NCBI GenBank assembly: GCA_014860725.1 | Contig: JACZJD010000437.1 | Coordinates: forward strand, 1-11,365 | Length of the DNA: 11,365 nt | Direction: 5' to 3' | DNA from: Aquamicrobium sp. | Lineage (GTDB): Bacteria > Pseudomonadota > Alphaproteobacteria > Rhizobiales > Rhizobiaceae | Shown here: positions 1 to 7,041 of the stretch, one piece after another | How the letters are laid out: each line of letters opens with the position of its first letter | Numbering within the stretch: the stretch's first letter is position 1 | The notes under the pieces: model-generated | Told to the model about the DNA's origin: nothing | The model's input: only the letters and a program-made list of their open reading frames with translations | The model's database searches: none | Program-made: the position numbers and the translations under genes

Positions 1-841
1 CCTGCGCCGGCGCGGCCTTGCGGGCGGCGCGGCGCCGGCGCTGCGCCTCGGGGTCGAGAAGCGGCACGGCGTCGAGGAGCGCCCTGGTGTAGGGGTGGGC
101 CGGCGCCTTGTAGACGCGGTCGGCCGGGCCTTCCTCGACGATGTGGCCGAGATACATGACGGCGATCCGGTCCGAGATGTGGTGGACGAGCGCAAGATCG
201 TGGGCGATGAGCAGATAGGCGATGCCGAGCGCGTCACGCCGCTCGTAGAGCAGGTTGATGATCTGGTTCTGGGTGGAGACGTCGAGCGCGCTCACCGGCT
301 CGTCGAGGACGATCAGCTTCGGCTCGAGGGCCAGCGCCGAGGCGATGGCGATGCGTTGCCGCTGGCCGCCGGAGAACTGGTGCGGATAGCGGCGAAGATG
401 CTCCTCCGACAGCGACACCAGCCGCAGGAGCTCGACCGCACGCGCATGCCGCTCGCTGCGGCTCATGCCGGTGTGGACGCGAAGCGGCTCGGTGACGATG
501 TCCTCGACCGTCATCGACGGGTTGAGCGAGGAATAGGGGTCCTGGAACACGGCCTGGATCTGGTTGCGCACCGCCGGCGGGTAGCGCGTCCTCATCGACG
601 TCAGCTCGGCGTCGCCGAACCGGATCGAGCCGCCGCTGGCCGGAACGAGGCCGAGCACGGTGTTGGCGATCGACGACTTGCCGGAGCCGGACTCGCCGAC
701 GAGCCCCAGCGTCTCGCCCGGGCGGATCGCCAGGCTGGCGCCCTTGACCGCATGGAAGGGCTCGCCCTTGAGGCCGAGAAGGGAGCGGCCCCAGTAGGTG
801 ACCTGAAGATCGGCGATCTCGAGGAGGGGTTTGTCGCTCAC
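1..841 (-). CDS. Peptide/nickel-class ABC importer ATPase (DppF/OppF type), 3' end cut by window edge
   Basis: This is the second nucleotide-binding subunit of the Dpp/Opp-type importer; it would hydrolyse ATP on the cytoplasmic face together with the ATPase half of the fused protein at 838-2760. About 280 residues are visible and the frame is still open at base 2, so the C-terminus is missing. Visible motifs are Walker A GESGSGKS (residues 49-56), signature FSGGQ (156-160), Walker B ending LDE (179-181), the switch histidine (H214, in IAHDL) and the AHPYT stretch typical of the oligopeptide-transporter C-terminal region. The GTG start at 841-839 was chosen because it overlaps the upstream TGA (GTGA, 838-841) and has an AGGGAG ribosome site at 850-855 with an 8-nt spacer. 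DppF versus OppF or another family member cannot be decided without the substrate. The family call is secure. Confidence 0.93.
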   Translation of the reverse strand, partial: MSDKPLLEIADLQVTYWGRSLLGLKGEPFHAVKGASLAIRPGETLGLVGESGSGKSSIANTVLGLVPASGGSIRFGDAELTSMRTRYPPAVRNQIQAVFQDPYSSLNPSMTVEDIVTEPLRVHTGMSRSERHARAVELLRLVSLSEEHLRRYPHQFSGGQRQRIAIASALALEPKLIVLDEPVSALDVSTQNQIINLLYERRDALGIAYLLIAHDLALVHHISDRIAVMYLGHIVEEGPADRVYKAPAHPYTRALLDAVPLLDPEAQRRRRAARKAAPAQ

Positions 842-2760
842 GACACCGTCTCCCTTTCGAGCTCGCCGGCGCGCACGCAGCGCACCAGCCGGTCGGCGCC
901 GACGAGAGGGATGCGGCGGTCGCAGGCCGCGATCCTGAAATCGCAGCGGTTGGAGAAGCGGCATCCCGCCGGCCACGACCCCGGCCGGGGCACGTTGCCG
1001 CGAATGGTCGGCAGCGGCGGGTTGCGGTCCGACGCATGCGGCATCGCCCTGAGCAATCCGCGCGTGTAGGGATGGCGCGGGTCCGAAAACAGCGCGCCGA
1101 CCTCGGCCATCTCCACCATCTCGCCGGCATACATGACGCTGATGCGGTCGCAGATGTCGGCCGCCACCGCGAGGTCGTGGGTGACGAAGAGGATCGCCAT
1201 GCCGTACTCGTCCTGCAGGTCGCGGAAGAGATCGAGGATCTCCTGCTGCACGGTCACGTCGAGCGCGGTGGTCGGCTCGTCGGCGATCAGCAGCGCTGGG
1301 TTGCAGGAGAGCGCGCGGGCGATGGCGATGCGCTGGGCCATGCCGCCCGAAAGCTCGTGCGGATAGGCACGGGCGCGTTCCTCCGGCCGGGGAATGCCGA
1401 CGCGGTGGATCAGCTCGACGACGCGCTCCCACGCCTCCTTCTTCGACAGGCCCTTCTTGGTGCGCAGCACCTCGGCAATCTGGCTGCCGACGGTGAAGGC
1501 GGGGTTGAGGCTGGTGGTCGGGTCCTGAAACACCATGGCCACCTCGTTGCCGCGCACCTTCTCGAGCTGCCCCGGCGAAAGCGAGCGAAGCTCGCGGCCG
1601 TTGAGCCTGATGGAGCCGTGGGTGATGCGGATGCCCGTCGCCATCAGGCCGAGGATCGCAAGGCCGGTCATCGTCTTGCCGCTGCCGGATTCGCCGACGA
1701 GCCCCAGCGTCTCGCCCTTCGCGATGCCGAAGGAAAGGTCGGTGATGACGGGAACCCCGCCCCGCACCGTCACCTCAAGGCCCTCGACGCGCAGCACCTC
1801 GTCGTCCGTGCGGAGCCGCACCGGATCGTCGGCCGCGATGGCGGGAGCGGCCGGCGTCTCGAAGCGCGCCGCAGGCGTTTCCGGCTTCCCTTCGACCGCG
1901 ATGCCGCGGCCGACGGAGTCGCGGATCACGTCGCCGAGCAGGTTGACCGACAGCACGGTGACGATGATGGCGAGGCCCGGCGGAATGGCGAGGAACCAGT
2001 TCAGGTCCATATAGGCCGCGGCGGTGTTGAGCATCGTGCCCCAGCTCGCATGCGGCGGCTGCACGCCGAGGCCGACGAAGCTGAGCCCGGCTTCGGCGAG
2101 CAGCACGGCGCCCACGGTCAGCGTGATCTGCACGATCAGCGGCGGCGCGATGTTGGGGAAGATGTGCCTGAGCAGGATGCGGCCGTCGGAGGCGCCGACG
2201 ACGCGGGCCGACCGCACATAGACCTCCTCCCGCTCGGCCAGCACCACGCCGCGCGCCAGCCGCAGGAACGACGTCGAGAACAGGATGCCGAGCGCGATCA
2301 TCGCCCGGTGCAGGCCGGTGCCGAGGATGGCGATGATGACGATCGCCACCATGATCCCCGGGATGGAGACGATAGCCTCGACCATGCGCATGACGACCCA
2401 GTCCCACCAGCCGCCGCGATAGCCGATGAAGAGGCCGAGCGGCACGCCGAGCACGATGGCGATGGTCGTGGCTTCGGCGGCGGCGATGACGGCGATGCGG
2501 CAGCCGTGGATCAGCCGGGAGAGCACGTCGCGGCCGAGATCGTCGGTGCCGAGCCAGTGGGCGGCGGACGGCCCCTGCATGGCCTCGATCAGGTTCTGCC
2601 GCAGCGGATCGTAGGGCGCGATCCAGTCGGCGAAGACGGCGAGCACGGCGAGCAGCACCAGCACCGACACGGCGACGGCAATGACGACGGACGAGCCGCC
2701 CGGCCGCCACCGGATGCGGCGCGGCGCGGTTCGCGCGCTGTCGGCGGGCCGGACGCTCAC
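838..2760 (-). CDS. Fused ABC permease-ATPase (DppC-type membrane domain plus DppD-type ATPase)
   Basis: One 640-residue polypeptide carries both a transmembrane subunit and an ATPase subunit that are usually separate proteins. Residues 1-285 are a DppC-type permease: a first membrane helix at about 26-46, the hallmark HWLGTDDLGRDVLSR (68-82), an EAA-type coupling loop (about 180-205) and the closing GDVIRDSVGRG. An Ala/Pro-rich linker (about 286-321) leads into the ATPase: Walker A GESGSGKT (356-363), signature LSGGMAQR (from 470), Walker B LLIADE (490-495), switch H528, then RHPYTRGLL and four cysteines (C600, C606, C613, C628). The frame is open throughout with no stop or frameshift between the halves. 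The GTG start at 2760 overlaps the upstream permease stop (GTGA, 2757-2760); the same frame stays open to 5313, but that extension is antisense-free shadow of the upstream genes and has no permease similarity. Related fusions are known in this transporter class. The transported compound is unknown. Confidence 0.93.
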   Translation of the reverse strand: MSVRPADSARTAPRRIRWRPGGSSVVIAVAVSVLVLLAVLAVFADWIAPYDPLRQNLIEAMQGPSAAHWLGTDDLGRDVLSRLIHGCRIAVIAAAEATTIAIVLGVPLGLFIGYRGGWWDWVVMRMVEAIVSIPGIMVAIVIIAILGTGLHRAMIALGILFSTSFLRLARGVVLAEREEVYVRSARVVGASDGRILLRHIFPNIAPPLIVQITLTVGAVLLAEAGLSFVGLGVQPPHASWGTMLNTAAAYMDLNWFLAIPPGLAIIVTVLSVNLLGDVIRDSVGRGIAVEGKPETPAARFETPAAPAIAADDPVRLRTDDEVLRVEGLEVTVRGGVPVITDLSFGIAKGETLGLVGESGSGKTMTGLAILGLMATGIRITHGSIRLNGRELRSLSPGQLEKVRGNEVAMVFQDPTTSLNPAFTVGSQIAEVLRTKKGLSKKEAWERVVELIHRVGIPRPEERARAYPHELSGGMAQRIAIARALSCNPALLIADEPTTALDVTVQQEILDLFRDLQDEYGMAILFVTHDLAVAADICDRISVMYAGEMVEMAEVGALFSDPRHPYTRGLLRAMPHASDRNPPLPTIRGNVPRPGSWPAGCRFSNRCDFRIAACDRRIPLVGADRLVRCVRAGELERETVS

Positions 2761-3701
2761 GACGGCCGCGCCTTGGGGTTGAGCAGGCCGTAGACGACGT
2801 CCGTGGCGAGCTGCACGATGACGACGAGCGCGACCATGACGAGCACGAGACCCTGGATCATCGGAATGTCCTGCTGCCGCACCGCGGTGATGGCGAGCGT
2901 GCCGAGCCCGTTGATGGCGAAGACCTGCTCGACGATCAGCGCGCCGCCGAGGAGGACGGTGATCTGGAAGGACAGCACCGCCACCACCGGCACCATGGCG
3001 TTGGTGAGCGCATGCCTGAAGATCACGCGCCGCGCCGACAGGCCCTGCGCGCGTGCGGCGCGGATATAGTCCTGCTGGAGCACGCCGACCATGGCCGAGC
3101 GGACCTGACGGGCGATCGCGGCGCTGGCGGAAAGGCCGAGCGCGATCGACGGCAGGGTGACGCTGCGCAGCCATTCCCACGGCGAGACGGACACCGGCGT
3201 GAAGCCGGTGGCCGGAAACCAGCGCAGGTTGACGGCGAAGAGCGCAACCAGGATGAGCCCGAACCAGAAGTTCGGGATCGCCTGGCCGATGGTGGCGCCG
3301 AGGGTGGCGAAGCGGTCGACCCAGGAGCGGGGCCGCAGCGCCGCCGCGACGCCCGCCGCGACCCCGACCACGATCGCGATCAGGGCCGAGACCGCCGTCA
3401 GGGACAGCGTGACGGGAAGCCGCTGCATCACGGCCGCCGTCACGTTCACGCTGTTGAAGAAGGAGGTGCCGAGGTCGCCCTGCACCGCCTTGCCCAGCCA
3501 CCGGACGTAGCGGACGACGACGGGCTCGTTGAGGCCGAGCCGTTCGCGCAGCCGCTCGTGCTGCTCCTGCGTGCCCGTGTCGCCCAGAATGAGGTCGACC
3601 GGGTCGCTCGGCAGCAGCGACGTGAACGAGAACGTCAGCACCGACACGATGAACAGCAGCGGCACCAGCGCGACGAGCCGGCGGAAGACGAGCCTGAGCA
3701 T
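2757..3701 (-). CDS. Peptide/nickel-class ABC importer permease (DppB type)
   Basis: This 314-residue inner-membrane protein would form the translocation channel with the DppC-type half of the neighbouring fusion. It has the family plan: an N-terminal helix (about 9-29) after the basic RLVFRRL start, a periplasmic segment with GDLGTS (75-80), then a cluster of membrane helices from about residue 100. The EAA-type loop that contacts the ATPase lies at 211-240 (DYIRAARAQGLSARRV, followed by RHALTNAMVP). Its length is normal for the DppB/OppB family. The ATG at 3701 follows the binding-protein stop by 12 nt (3702-3713); no strong Shine-Dalgarno is visible, so translation probably depends on coupling. 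Its own stop overlaps the next start by four bases. The substrate cannot be inferred. Confidence 0.94.
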   Translation of the reverse strand: MLRLVFRRLVALVPLLFIVSVLTFSFTSLLPSDPVDLILGDTGTQEQHERLRERLGLNEPVVVRYVRWLGKAVQGDLGTSFFNSVNVTAAVMQRLPVTLSLTAVSALIAIVVGVAAGVAAALRPRSWVDRFATLGATIGQAIPNFWFGLILVALFAVNLRWFPATGFTPVSVSPWEWLRSVTLPSIALGLSASAAIARQVRSAMVGVLQQDYIRAARAQGLSARRVIFRHALTNAMVPVVAVLSFQITVLLGGALIVEQVFAINGLGTLAITAVRQQDIPMIQGLVLVMVALVVIVQLATDVVYGLLNPKARPS

Positions 3702-3713
3702 GGCACCCGGAGC

Positions 3714-5234
3714 TCAGTCGTTGGCGCGCAGGCCGCGAAGATTGATCGAATCTTCCCCGTAGCGGTACACCACCGTGGGATTGTTCGCGGTCTTCTCGCT
3801 GACGCCGAACAGGATCGGCGCATTGGTCACGAAGATCAGGAACGCCTCCTCCGCGAGCTGCGCCGCCATCTTCCTGTAGATCGGCGCGCGCACCTCGGTC
3901 TCGACCGAGGTCAGCCCTTCCCGGGCGAGCGCCAGCAGCTCCTCGCTCGGCTTGGCCTTGAACGGGTTGTAGGCGGCGTTCTCGTAGATGTAGCGCAGCG
4001 CCACGAACTTCGGATCGGTGATCGTGTTCCAGACGAGGTTGGTCGCGGGGAAGTCGGTCGTGCGGCTGCGGCGGGCGAGCGTGCCCGGCTCCACCGGCAC
4101 GATATTCATCGTGATGCCGATCTCCTGGAAGAAGCCGGCGAGCGCCTCCAGACGCGACTGGTAGATCGGGATGGACGGCATGTCGAAGGCGAAGCCGTCG
4201 GGGAACTGCGACTGGGCCATCAGCTCGCGGGCCTTGTCGAGGTCGTATTCGTAGACGCCGTCGAGCGCCGGGTCGTAGGCCCAGTCGCCCTGGCCGTAGG
4301 GCTGGAACGACTTCACCGCGAGGCCGAACTGGATCGCCTGGTTGAAGGCCTCGCGGTCGATGGCGTGCGCCATCGCCTTGCGCACCAGCGGATCGGCGAA
4401 GGCGGGGACGACGGTGCCCTCGCGGTCGGAGATGACGACGTGATAGTTCAGGCCGCCGCCCTTGTGGCGGATCAGCCTCAGGTCGGGGGAGCGGTCGATG
4501 ATCGCCGCCTGCGCGTTGGACAGCCAGTTGCCGGCGTCGATCTGGCCGGTCTTCAGCGCGTTCAGGCGGGCGGTGTCGTCCGGAATCTCCCACACCTCGT
4601 AGCGGGAGAGACCGATCTTGTCCTTGTCCCAGTAGGTCGGGTTCGGCACGTAGACCTGCACCTCGCCTTCGCGCGACAGCTCCTTGCTGTGGACATAGGG
4701 CCCGGTGCCGACCGGGTTGCGGTCGAGGGCGGGGTCCTCCATCGCCGCCGGCGCGATCATCATGCCGCCCGTGTAGCACAGGCTGTTGATGATCGCCGGA
4801 TCGATCTCCTTCAGCCTGATGCGCAGGGTGAACTCGTCGACCGCCTCGGCGCTCTCCACCGTCTGGAGACCCTCGATGATGCCGAGCCTGACGCCGCGGT
4901 TGATGTTCGCCGCCGCCGCCTCGGCATTGAAGGCCTCGCCGTTGCTGAAGCTGACGCCCTCGCGCAGGGTGATCGTGACGTCGAGCCCGTCGACCTCGTA
5001 GCCGGTGGCGAGCAAGGGCAGGGCTTCGCCGTCGAGCCCCTTCTCGAACAGCGATTCGTAGACCGGCCGCAGATAGGGAACGCCGCTGCCGCTCTGCTGC
5101 TGCGGGTCCATGGTGATGAGCTTCACCTGCTCCGCATACTTGAACGTTCCGCTTCCCTGCGCCCAGGCCGGGCTTCCAGCCAGTCCGAGCGCCAATGCCA
5201 CCAAAGCTGCTGTCTGAGCGATCCTCTTCCTCAT
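3714..5234 (-). CDS. Periplasmic substrate-binding protein, family 5 (DppA/OppA type)
   Basis: This 506-residue exported protein is expected to capture the ligand in the periplasm and deliver it to the DppB/DppC-type channel. The N-terminus is a clear Sec signal: basic MRKR, a hydrophobic Ala/Leu core, and an AWA-Q cleavage site after residue 25. The mature part has the family 5 layout, with PVYESLFEKG near the start, the GTGPYVHSKEL region, NALKTGQIDAG, and the region from PLVRKAMAHAIDREAFNQAI. Length is typical (about 500-540). The ATG at 5234 is supported by a GGGAGG ribosome site (5240-5245, 5-nt spacer). It is the first gene of the operon and reads from the extended -10 at 5329-5337. Family members bind peptides, nickel, haem, opines or sugars; nothing visible tells which. 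The absence of a lipobox cysteine means it is probably soluble. Confidence 0.95.
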   Translation of the reverse strand: MRKRIAQTAALVALALGLAGSPAWAQGSGTFKYAEQVKLITMDPQQQSGSGVPYLRPVYESLFEKGLDGEALPLLATGYEVDGLDVTITLREGVSFSNGEAFNAEAAAANINRGVRLGIIEGLQTVESAEAVDEFTLRIRLKEIDPAIINSLCYTGGMMIAPAAMEDPALDRNPVGTGPYVHSKELSREGEVQVYVPNPTYWDKDKIGLSRYEVWEIPDDTARLNALKTGQIDAGNWLSNAQAAIIDRSPDLRLIRHKGGGLNYHVVISDREGTVVPAFADPLVRKAMAHAIDREAFNQAIQFGLAVKSFQPYGQGDWAYDPALDGVYEYDLDKARELMAQSQFPDGFAFDMPSIPIYQSRLEALAGFFQEIGITMNIVPVEPGTLARRSRTTDFPATNLVWNTITDPKFVALRYIYENAAYNPFKAKPSEELLALAREGLTSVETEVRAPIYRKMAAQLAEEAFLIFVTNAPILFGVSEKTANNPTVVYRYGEDSINLRGLRAND

Positions 5235-5258
5235 CTCGGCCTCCCAGCCTGAGTTCGT

Positions 5259-5278
5259 GGCGCGGCCCCTGCCGCGCC
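5259..5278 (-). other. Leader hairpin upstream of the family 5 binding-protein gene
   Basis: A perfect 8-bp inverted repeat (GGCGCGGC and GCCGCGCC, 4-nt loop) lies in the inferred 5' leader, ending 24 nt before the start codon and 13 nt before the GGGAGG ribosome site. It leaves the ribosome site exposed, so it may stabilise the 5' end of the transcript rather than block translation. In such GC-rich DNA an 8-bp repeat can also arise by chance. Confidence 0.35.
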
Positions 5279-5328
5279 GAAACCTCGTCTCCTCCCAATC
5301 GGGGCGGCTTCACCTCGATTGTGATTTA

Positions 5329-5337
5329 ATTATAGCA
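5329..5337 (-). promoter_or_regulatory. Extended -10 promoter for the peptide-class importer operon
   Basis: The minus strand reads TGCTATAAT, a full match to the extended -10 consensus TGnTATAAT, inside the only clearly AT-rich patch between the divergent genes. The -35 position at 17-nt spacing (5352-5357, ATAGCA) matches TTGACA at only three of six bases, which is tolerable for an extended -10 promoter. Transcription would begin near 5322 and give a leader of roughly 87 nt before the ATG at 5234. The promoter is predicted from sequence only. Confidence 0.6.
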
Positions 5338-5357
5338 CTTTCGCACTATTATGCTAT
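5332..5357. promoter_or_regulatory. Inverted repeat, candidate operator for the GntR-family regulator
   Basis: ATAGCA (5332-5337) and TGCTAT (5352-5357) are perfect inverted 6-mers separated by 14 bases, and they overlap the importer promoter. The interior also holds two GCACT direct repeats (5335-5339 and 5343-5347) spaced by 8 bp. A regulator binding here could exclude RNA polymerase from both directions. It does not match the GT-rich palindromes best known for HutC-type regulators, so the assignment rests on position and symmetry. Confidence 0.4.
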
Positions 5358-5360
5358 GGT
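5352..5360 (+). promoter_or_regulatory. Possible extended -10 for the GntR-family regulator gene
   Basis: The plus strand reads TGCTATGGT, which keeps the TGn extension and four of six -10 bases. It would start transcription near 5367 and give a leader of about 110 nt. Its -35 position falls on 5332-5337, the same bases as the extended -10 of the opposing promoter. It is weaker than the opposing promoter, and I see no better plus-strand promoter in 5235-5475. Confidence 0.35.
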
Positions 5361-5475
5361 TCCAATACGCTTTCTTTTCGTTTTTGGCCGCCAGAGGCGA
5401 TTTTTTGACCATTGTCCGCCCTTGCGGGGATGCAGTAACCAAAGGGCACGACGCAGCTGAGAGGGATGCCGGCCG

Positions 5476-6264
5476 TTGCACAATGCCGCCGAACAGAAGC
5501 AGATGCTCCGGGAGGACGGGACGCCCTACTACGTCCAGCTCGCCGCGATCATCCGCCGGCAGATCGCCGACGGGATCTGGAGCGTCGGCGACAGGCTGCC
5601 GACGCTCAAGGACCTCGTCGCGACCTTCGGCGTGTCGCCGATGACCGTGCGCCATGCGCTGGCCGGGCTCGAGCGGGAGGGGCTGATCAGCGCCGAGCGC
5701 GGCCGCGGCACCTTCGTCACGGCGAAGCCGGACATGCCGGTGGCGGTGCCCTATCTCCTCACCCGCTCGCCGTCGCGGCGCGGCGGCGACCTCAGCTTCC
5801 GCGTCGTCGCCTCGCGGCCCGCTGAGGGCGAACTGCGCATCTCGCCCGAGGAGGGCGAGCCGTTCGAAGCCTATCACTACATGAAGCGGATCTTCTCGCG
5901 CGCCGGCGCGCCCTTCATCGTCGGCGAATATCTGATCGCCGGCGACGCCTACGGCGCGATCCCGGAACGGCTGTGGACCACCGAGCTCATCAGCACCCTC
6001 CTCTACGACACCAAGGAGATCGGGCTCGCGCATGTGCGCCAGACCTTCCGCGTGGTCTCCTCCATGCCGCAGGAGGCGGCGGAGCTCGGCATCCGGGTCC
6101 ACGACCCGGTGGTGCGCGTGCGCCGCATCTTCCAGAACGCGCGCAAGGAGGTCATCTGCCTGGCGCAGCTCGTCTACCGCACCGACGGTGTCGTGTTCGA
6201 CATCAACATCGACATCGAGGACCGCGACCGGCTGCTCGAGCTGGGCGGCTTCCCCGAATCCTGA
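5476..6264 (+). CDS. GntR-family transcriptional regulator, HutC/UTRA subfamily
   Basis: This 262-residue protein is a ligand-responsive DNA-binding regulator, divergent from the peptide-class importer and its most likely controller. The N-terminal winged helix covers about residues 17-82: YYVQLAAIIRRQIADG, GDRLPTLKDLVATFGVS, MTVRHALAGLEREGLI and the wing ERGRGTFV, all classic GntR features. Residues about 105-250 are a UTRA effector domain, with RIFSRAGAPFIVGEYLIAG, RVRRIFQNARKEVICLAQLV and the terminal FDINIDIE strand. The start is taken as TTG at 5476, which has GAGGGA at 5461-5466 with a 9-nt spacer; the first in-frame ATG, at 5503, lacks a good ribosome site but would also keep the whole HTH. 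UTRA ligands are usually small metabolites such as sugar phosphates, histidine-pathway intermediates or phosphonates; the ligand here is unknown. Confidence 0.93.
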   Translation: MHNAAEQKQMLREDGTPYYVQLAAIIRRQIADGIWSVGDRLPTLKDLVATFGVSPMTVRHALAGLEREGLISAERGRGTFVTAKPDMPVAVPYLLTRSPSRRGGDLSFRVVASRPAEGELRISPEEGEPFEAYHYMKRIFSRAGAPFIVGEYLIAGDAYGAIPERLWTTELISTLLYDTKEIGLAHVRQTFRVVSSMPQEAAELGIRVHDPVVRVRRIFQNARKEVICLAQLVYRTDGVVFDINIDIEDRDRLLELGGFPES

Positions 6265-6297
6265 CGCCACGCCCGCGGCCGGCCTCGCCTGAACCAG

Positions 6298-6325
6298 CGG
6301 ACCGCCGCGTGAAGAACGCGGTCCG
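6298..6325. terminator. Candidate bidirectional terminator hairpin between convergent genes
   Basis: CGGACCG (6298-6304) pairs perfectly with CGGTCCG (6319-6325), and the inner GCG/CGC bases can extend the stem if a 3-nt bulge is allowed. It sits in the 81-nt gap between the regulator stop (plus strand) and the livF stop (minus strand), where a shared terminator is expected. No T-run follows on either strand, so intrinsic termination would be weak, and Rho or mRNA end stabilisation may matter more. Confidence 0.45.
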
Positions 6326-6345
6326 TCAGGTCGAGCATGGCGGCC

Positions 6346-7041
6346 TCACACTTCAAGCCATTCGCGGCGGACGCCCTCGTTGGCGAGGAGGTCGGCAGGC
6401 GTGCCCTCGAACACGATGCGCCCGTGCCCCATCACATAGACCCGGTGCGAGATGCGCAGCGCTATCACCAGCCGCTGCTCCACCAGAAGGATGGAGATGC
6501 CGCGGCGGGCGATCTCCTGCAGCAGCTCGCCGATGCGCTCGACCATCTGCGGCGCCAGCCCCTCGGTCGGCTCGTCGATCATGATGAGATCGGGGTCGCC
6601 CATCAGCGTGCGGCAGATGGTCAGCATCTGCTGCTCGCCGCCGGAGAGCGCGCCGCCCGGCGCATTGGCGCGCTCCTTCAGCTGGGGGAAGAGCCGCCAC
6701 GTCTCGTCCAAGCTCCAACGGCCGCCGTTCTGCCCGTTCTTGATGCCGAGGAGCAGGTTCTGCTCCACCGTCAGCGTCGGGAAGATGGCGCGCTCCTCGG
6801 GCACGAAGCCGATGCCGAGATGGGCGATCTCGTGCGGCTTGCGGCCGGCGACGGGCTTGCCCCGGAAGCTGATCTCGCCACGCGGCTGCGGGTCGCCCAT
6901 GATCGCCTTGAGCGTGGTCGAGCGGCCGACGCCGTTCCTCCCGAGGATGCTGACGATCTCGTTGTCGCCGACGTCGAGGTCGATGCCCTGCAGGATGTGG
7001 CTCTTGCCGTAATAGGCGTGAAGATCGCGCACCCTGAGCAT
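6346..7041 (-). CDS. livF: Branched-chain amino acid-class ABC importer ATPase LivF, with Walker A Lys replaced by Arg
   Basis: This 231-residue cytoplasmic ATPase pairs with LivG to drive the Liv-type importer. Length and overall sequence are typical of LivF: the HAYYGKSHILQGI start, VPEERAIFPTLTVEQN, signature LSGGEQQ (132-138), Walker B LIMIDE (152-157), PTEGLAP, and VEQ (187-189), where the family has glutamine in place of the usual switch histidine. The odd point is the P-loop, GRNGVGRST (34-42): position 40, normally lysine, is arginine, encoded by CGC (bases 6922-6924 on the complement). Changing CGC to AAG needs three substitutions, so a single sequencing error does not explain it. 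The ATG at 7041 overlaps the livG stop by one base (TGATG) and has GGAGG at 7049-7053. It is the last gene of the operon. Confidence 0.94.
   Translation of the reverse strand: MLRVRDLHAYYGKSHILQGIDLDVGDNEIVSILGRNGVGRSTTLKAIMGDPQPRGEISFRGKPVAGRKPHEIAHLGIGFVPEERAIFPTLTVEQNLLLGIKNGQNGGRWSLDETWRLFPQLKERANAPGGALSGGEQQMLTICRTLMGDPDLIMIDEPTEGLAPQMVERIGELLQEIARRGISILLVEQRLVIALRISHRVYVMGHGRIVFEGTPADLLANEGVRREWLEV

Noticed and set aside
1036..2793. A 585-codon open frame on the plus strand opposite the fused permease-ATPase
   Set aside because: Its low-complexity, charged composition is the shadow of the conserved gene on the other strand; no start signal or domain supports it.
3012..5252. A 746-codon open frame on the plus strand
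   Set aside because: It is antisense to the binding-protein and permease genes, has an Asp/Arg/His-rich composition typical of the mirror frame of GC-rich genes, and shows no recognisable domain.
2761..5313. Upstream continuation of the fusion frame, making a 1491-residue protein
   Set aside because: The upstream 851 codons overlap two conserved genes in another frame and are Arg/Ala/Gly-rich nonsense. The GTG at 2760 gives a normal coupled start.
5389..5406. Short hairpin followed by six T residues in the regulator leader, a possible attenuator
   Set aside because: The stem is only four base pairs (CGCC and GGCG), too weak to terminate on its own, and no alternative pairing partner is evident.
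5405..5433. TTGACC at 5405-5410 as a -35 element for the regulator gene
   Set aside because: No acceptable -10 hexamer occurs at the required 16-18 nt spacing.
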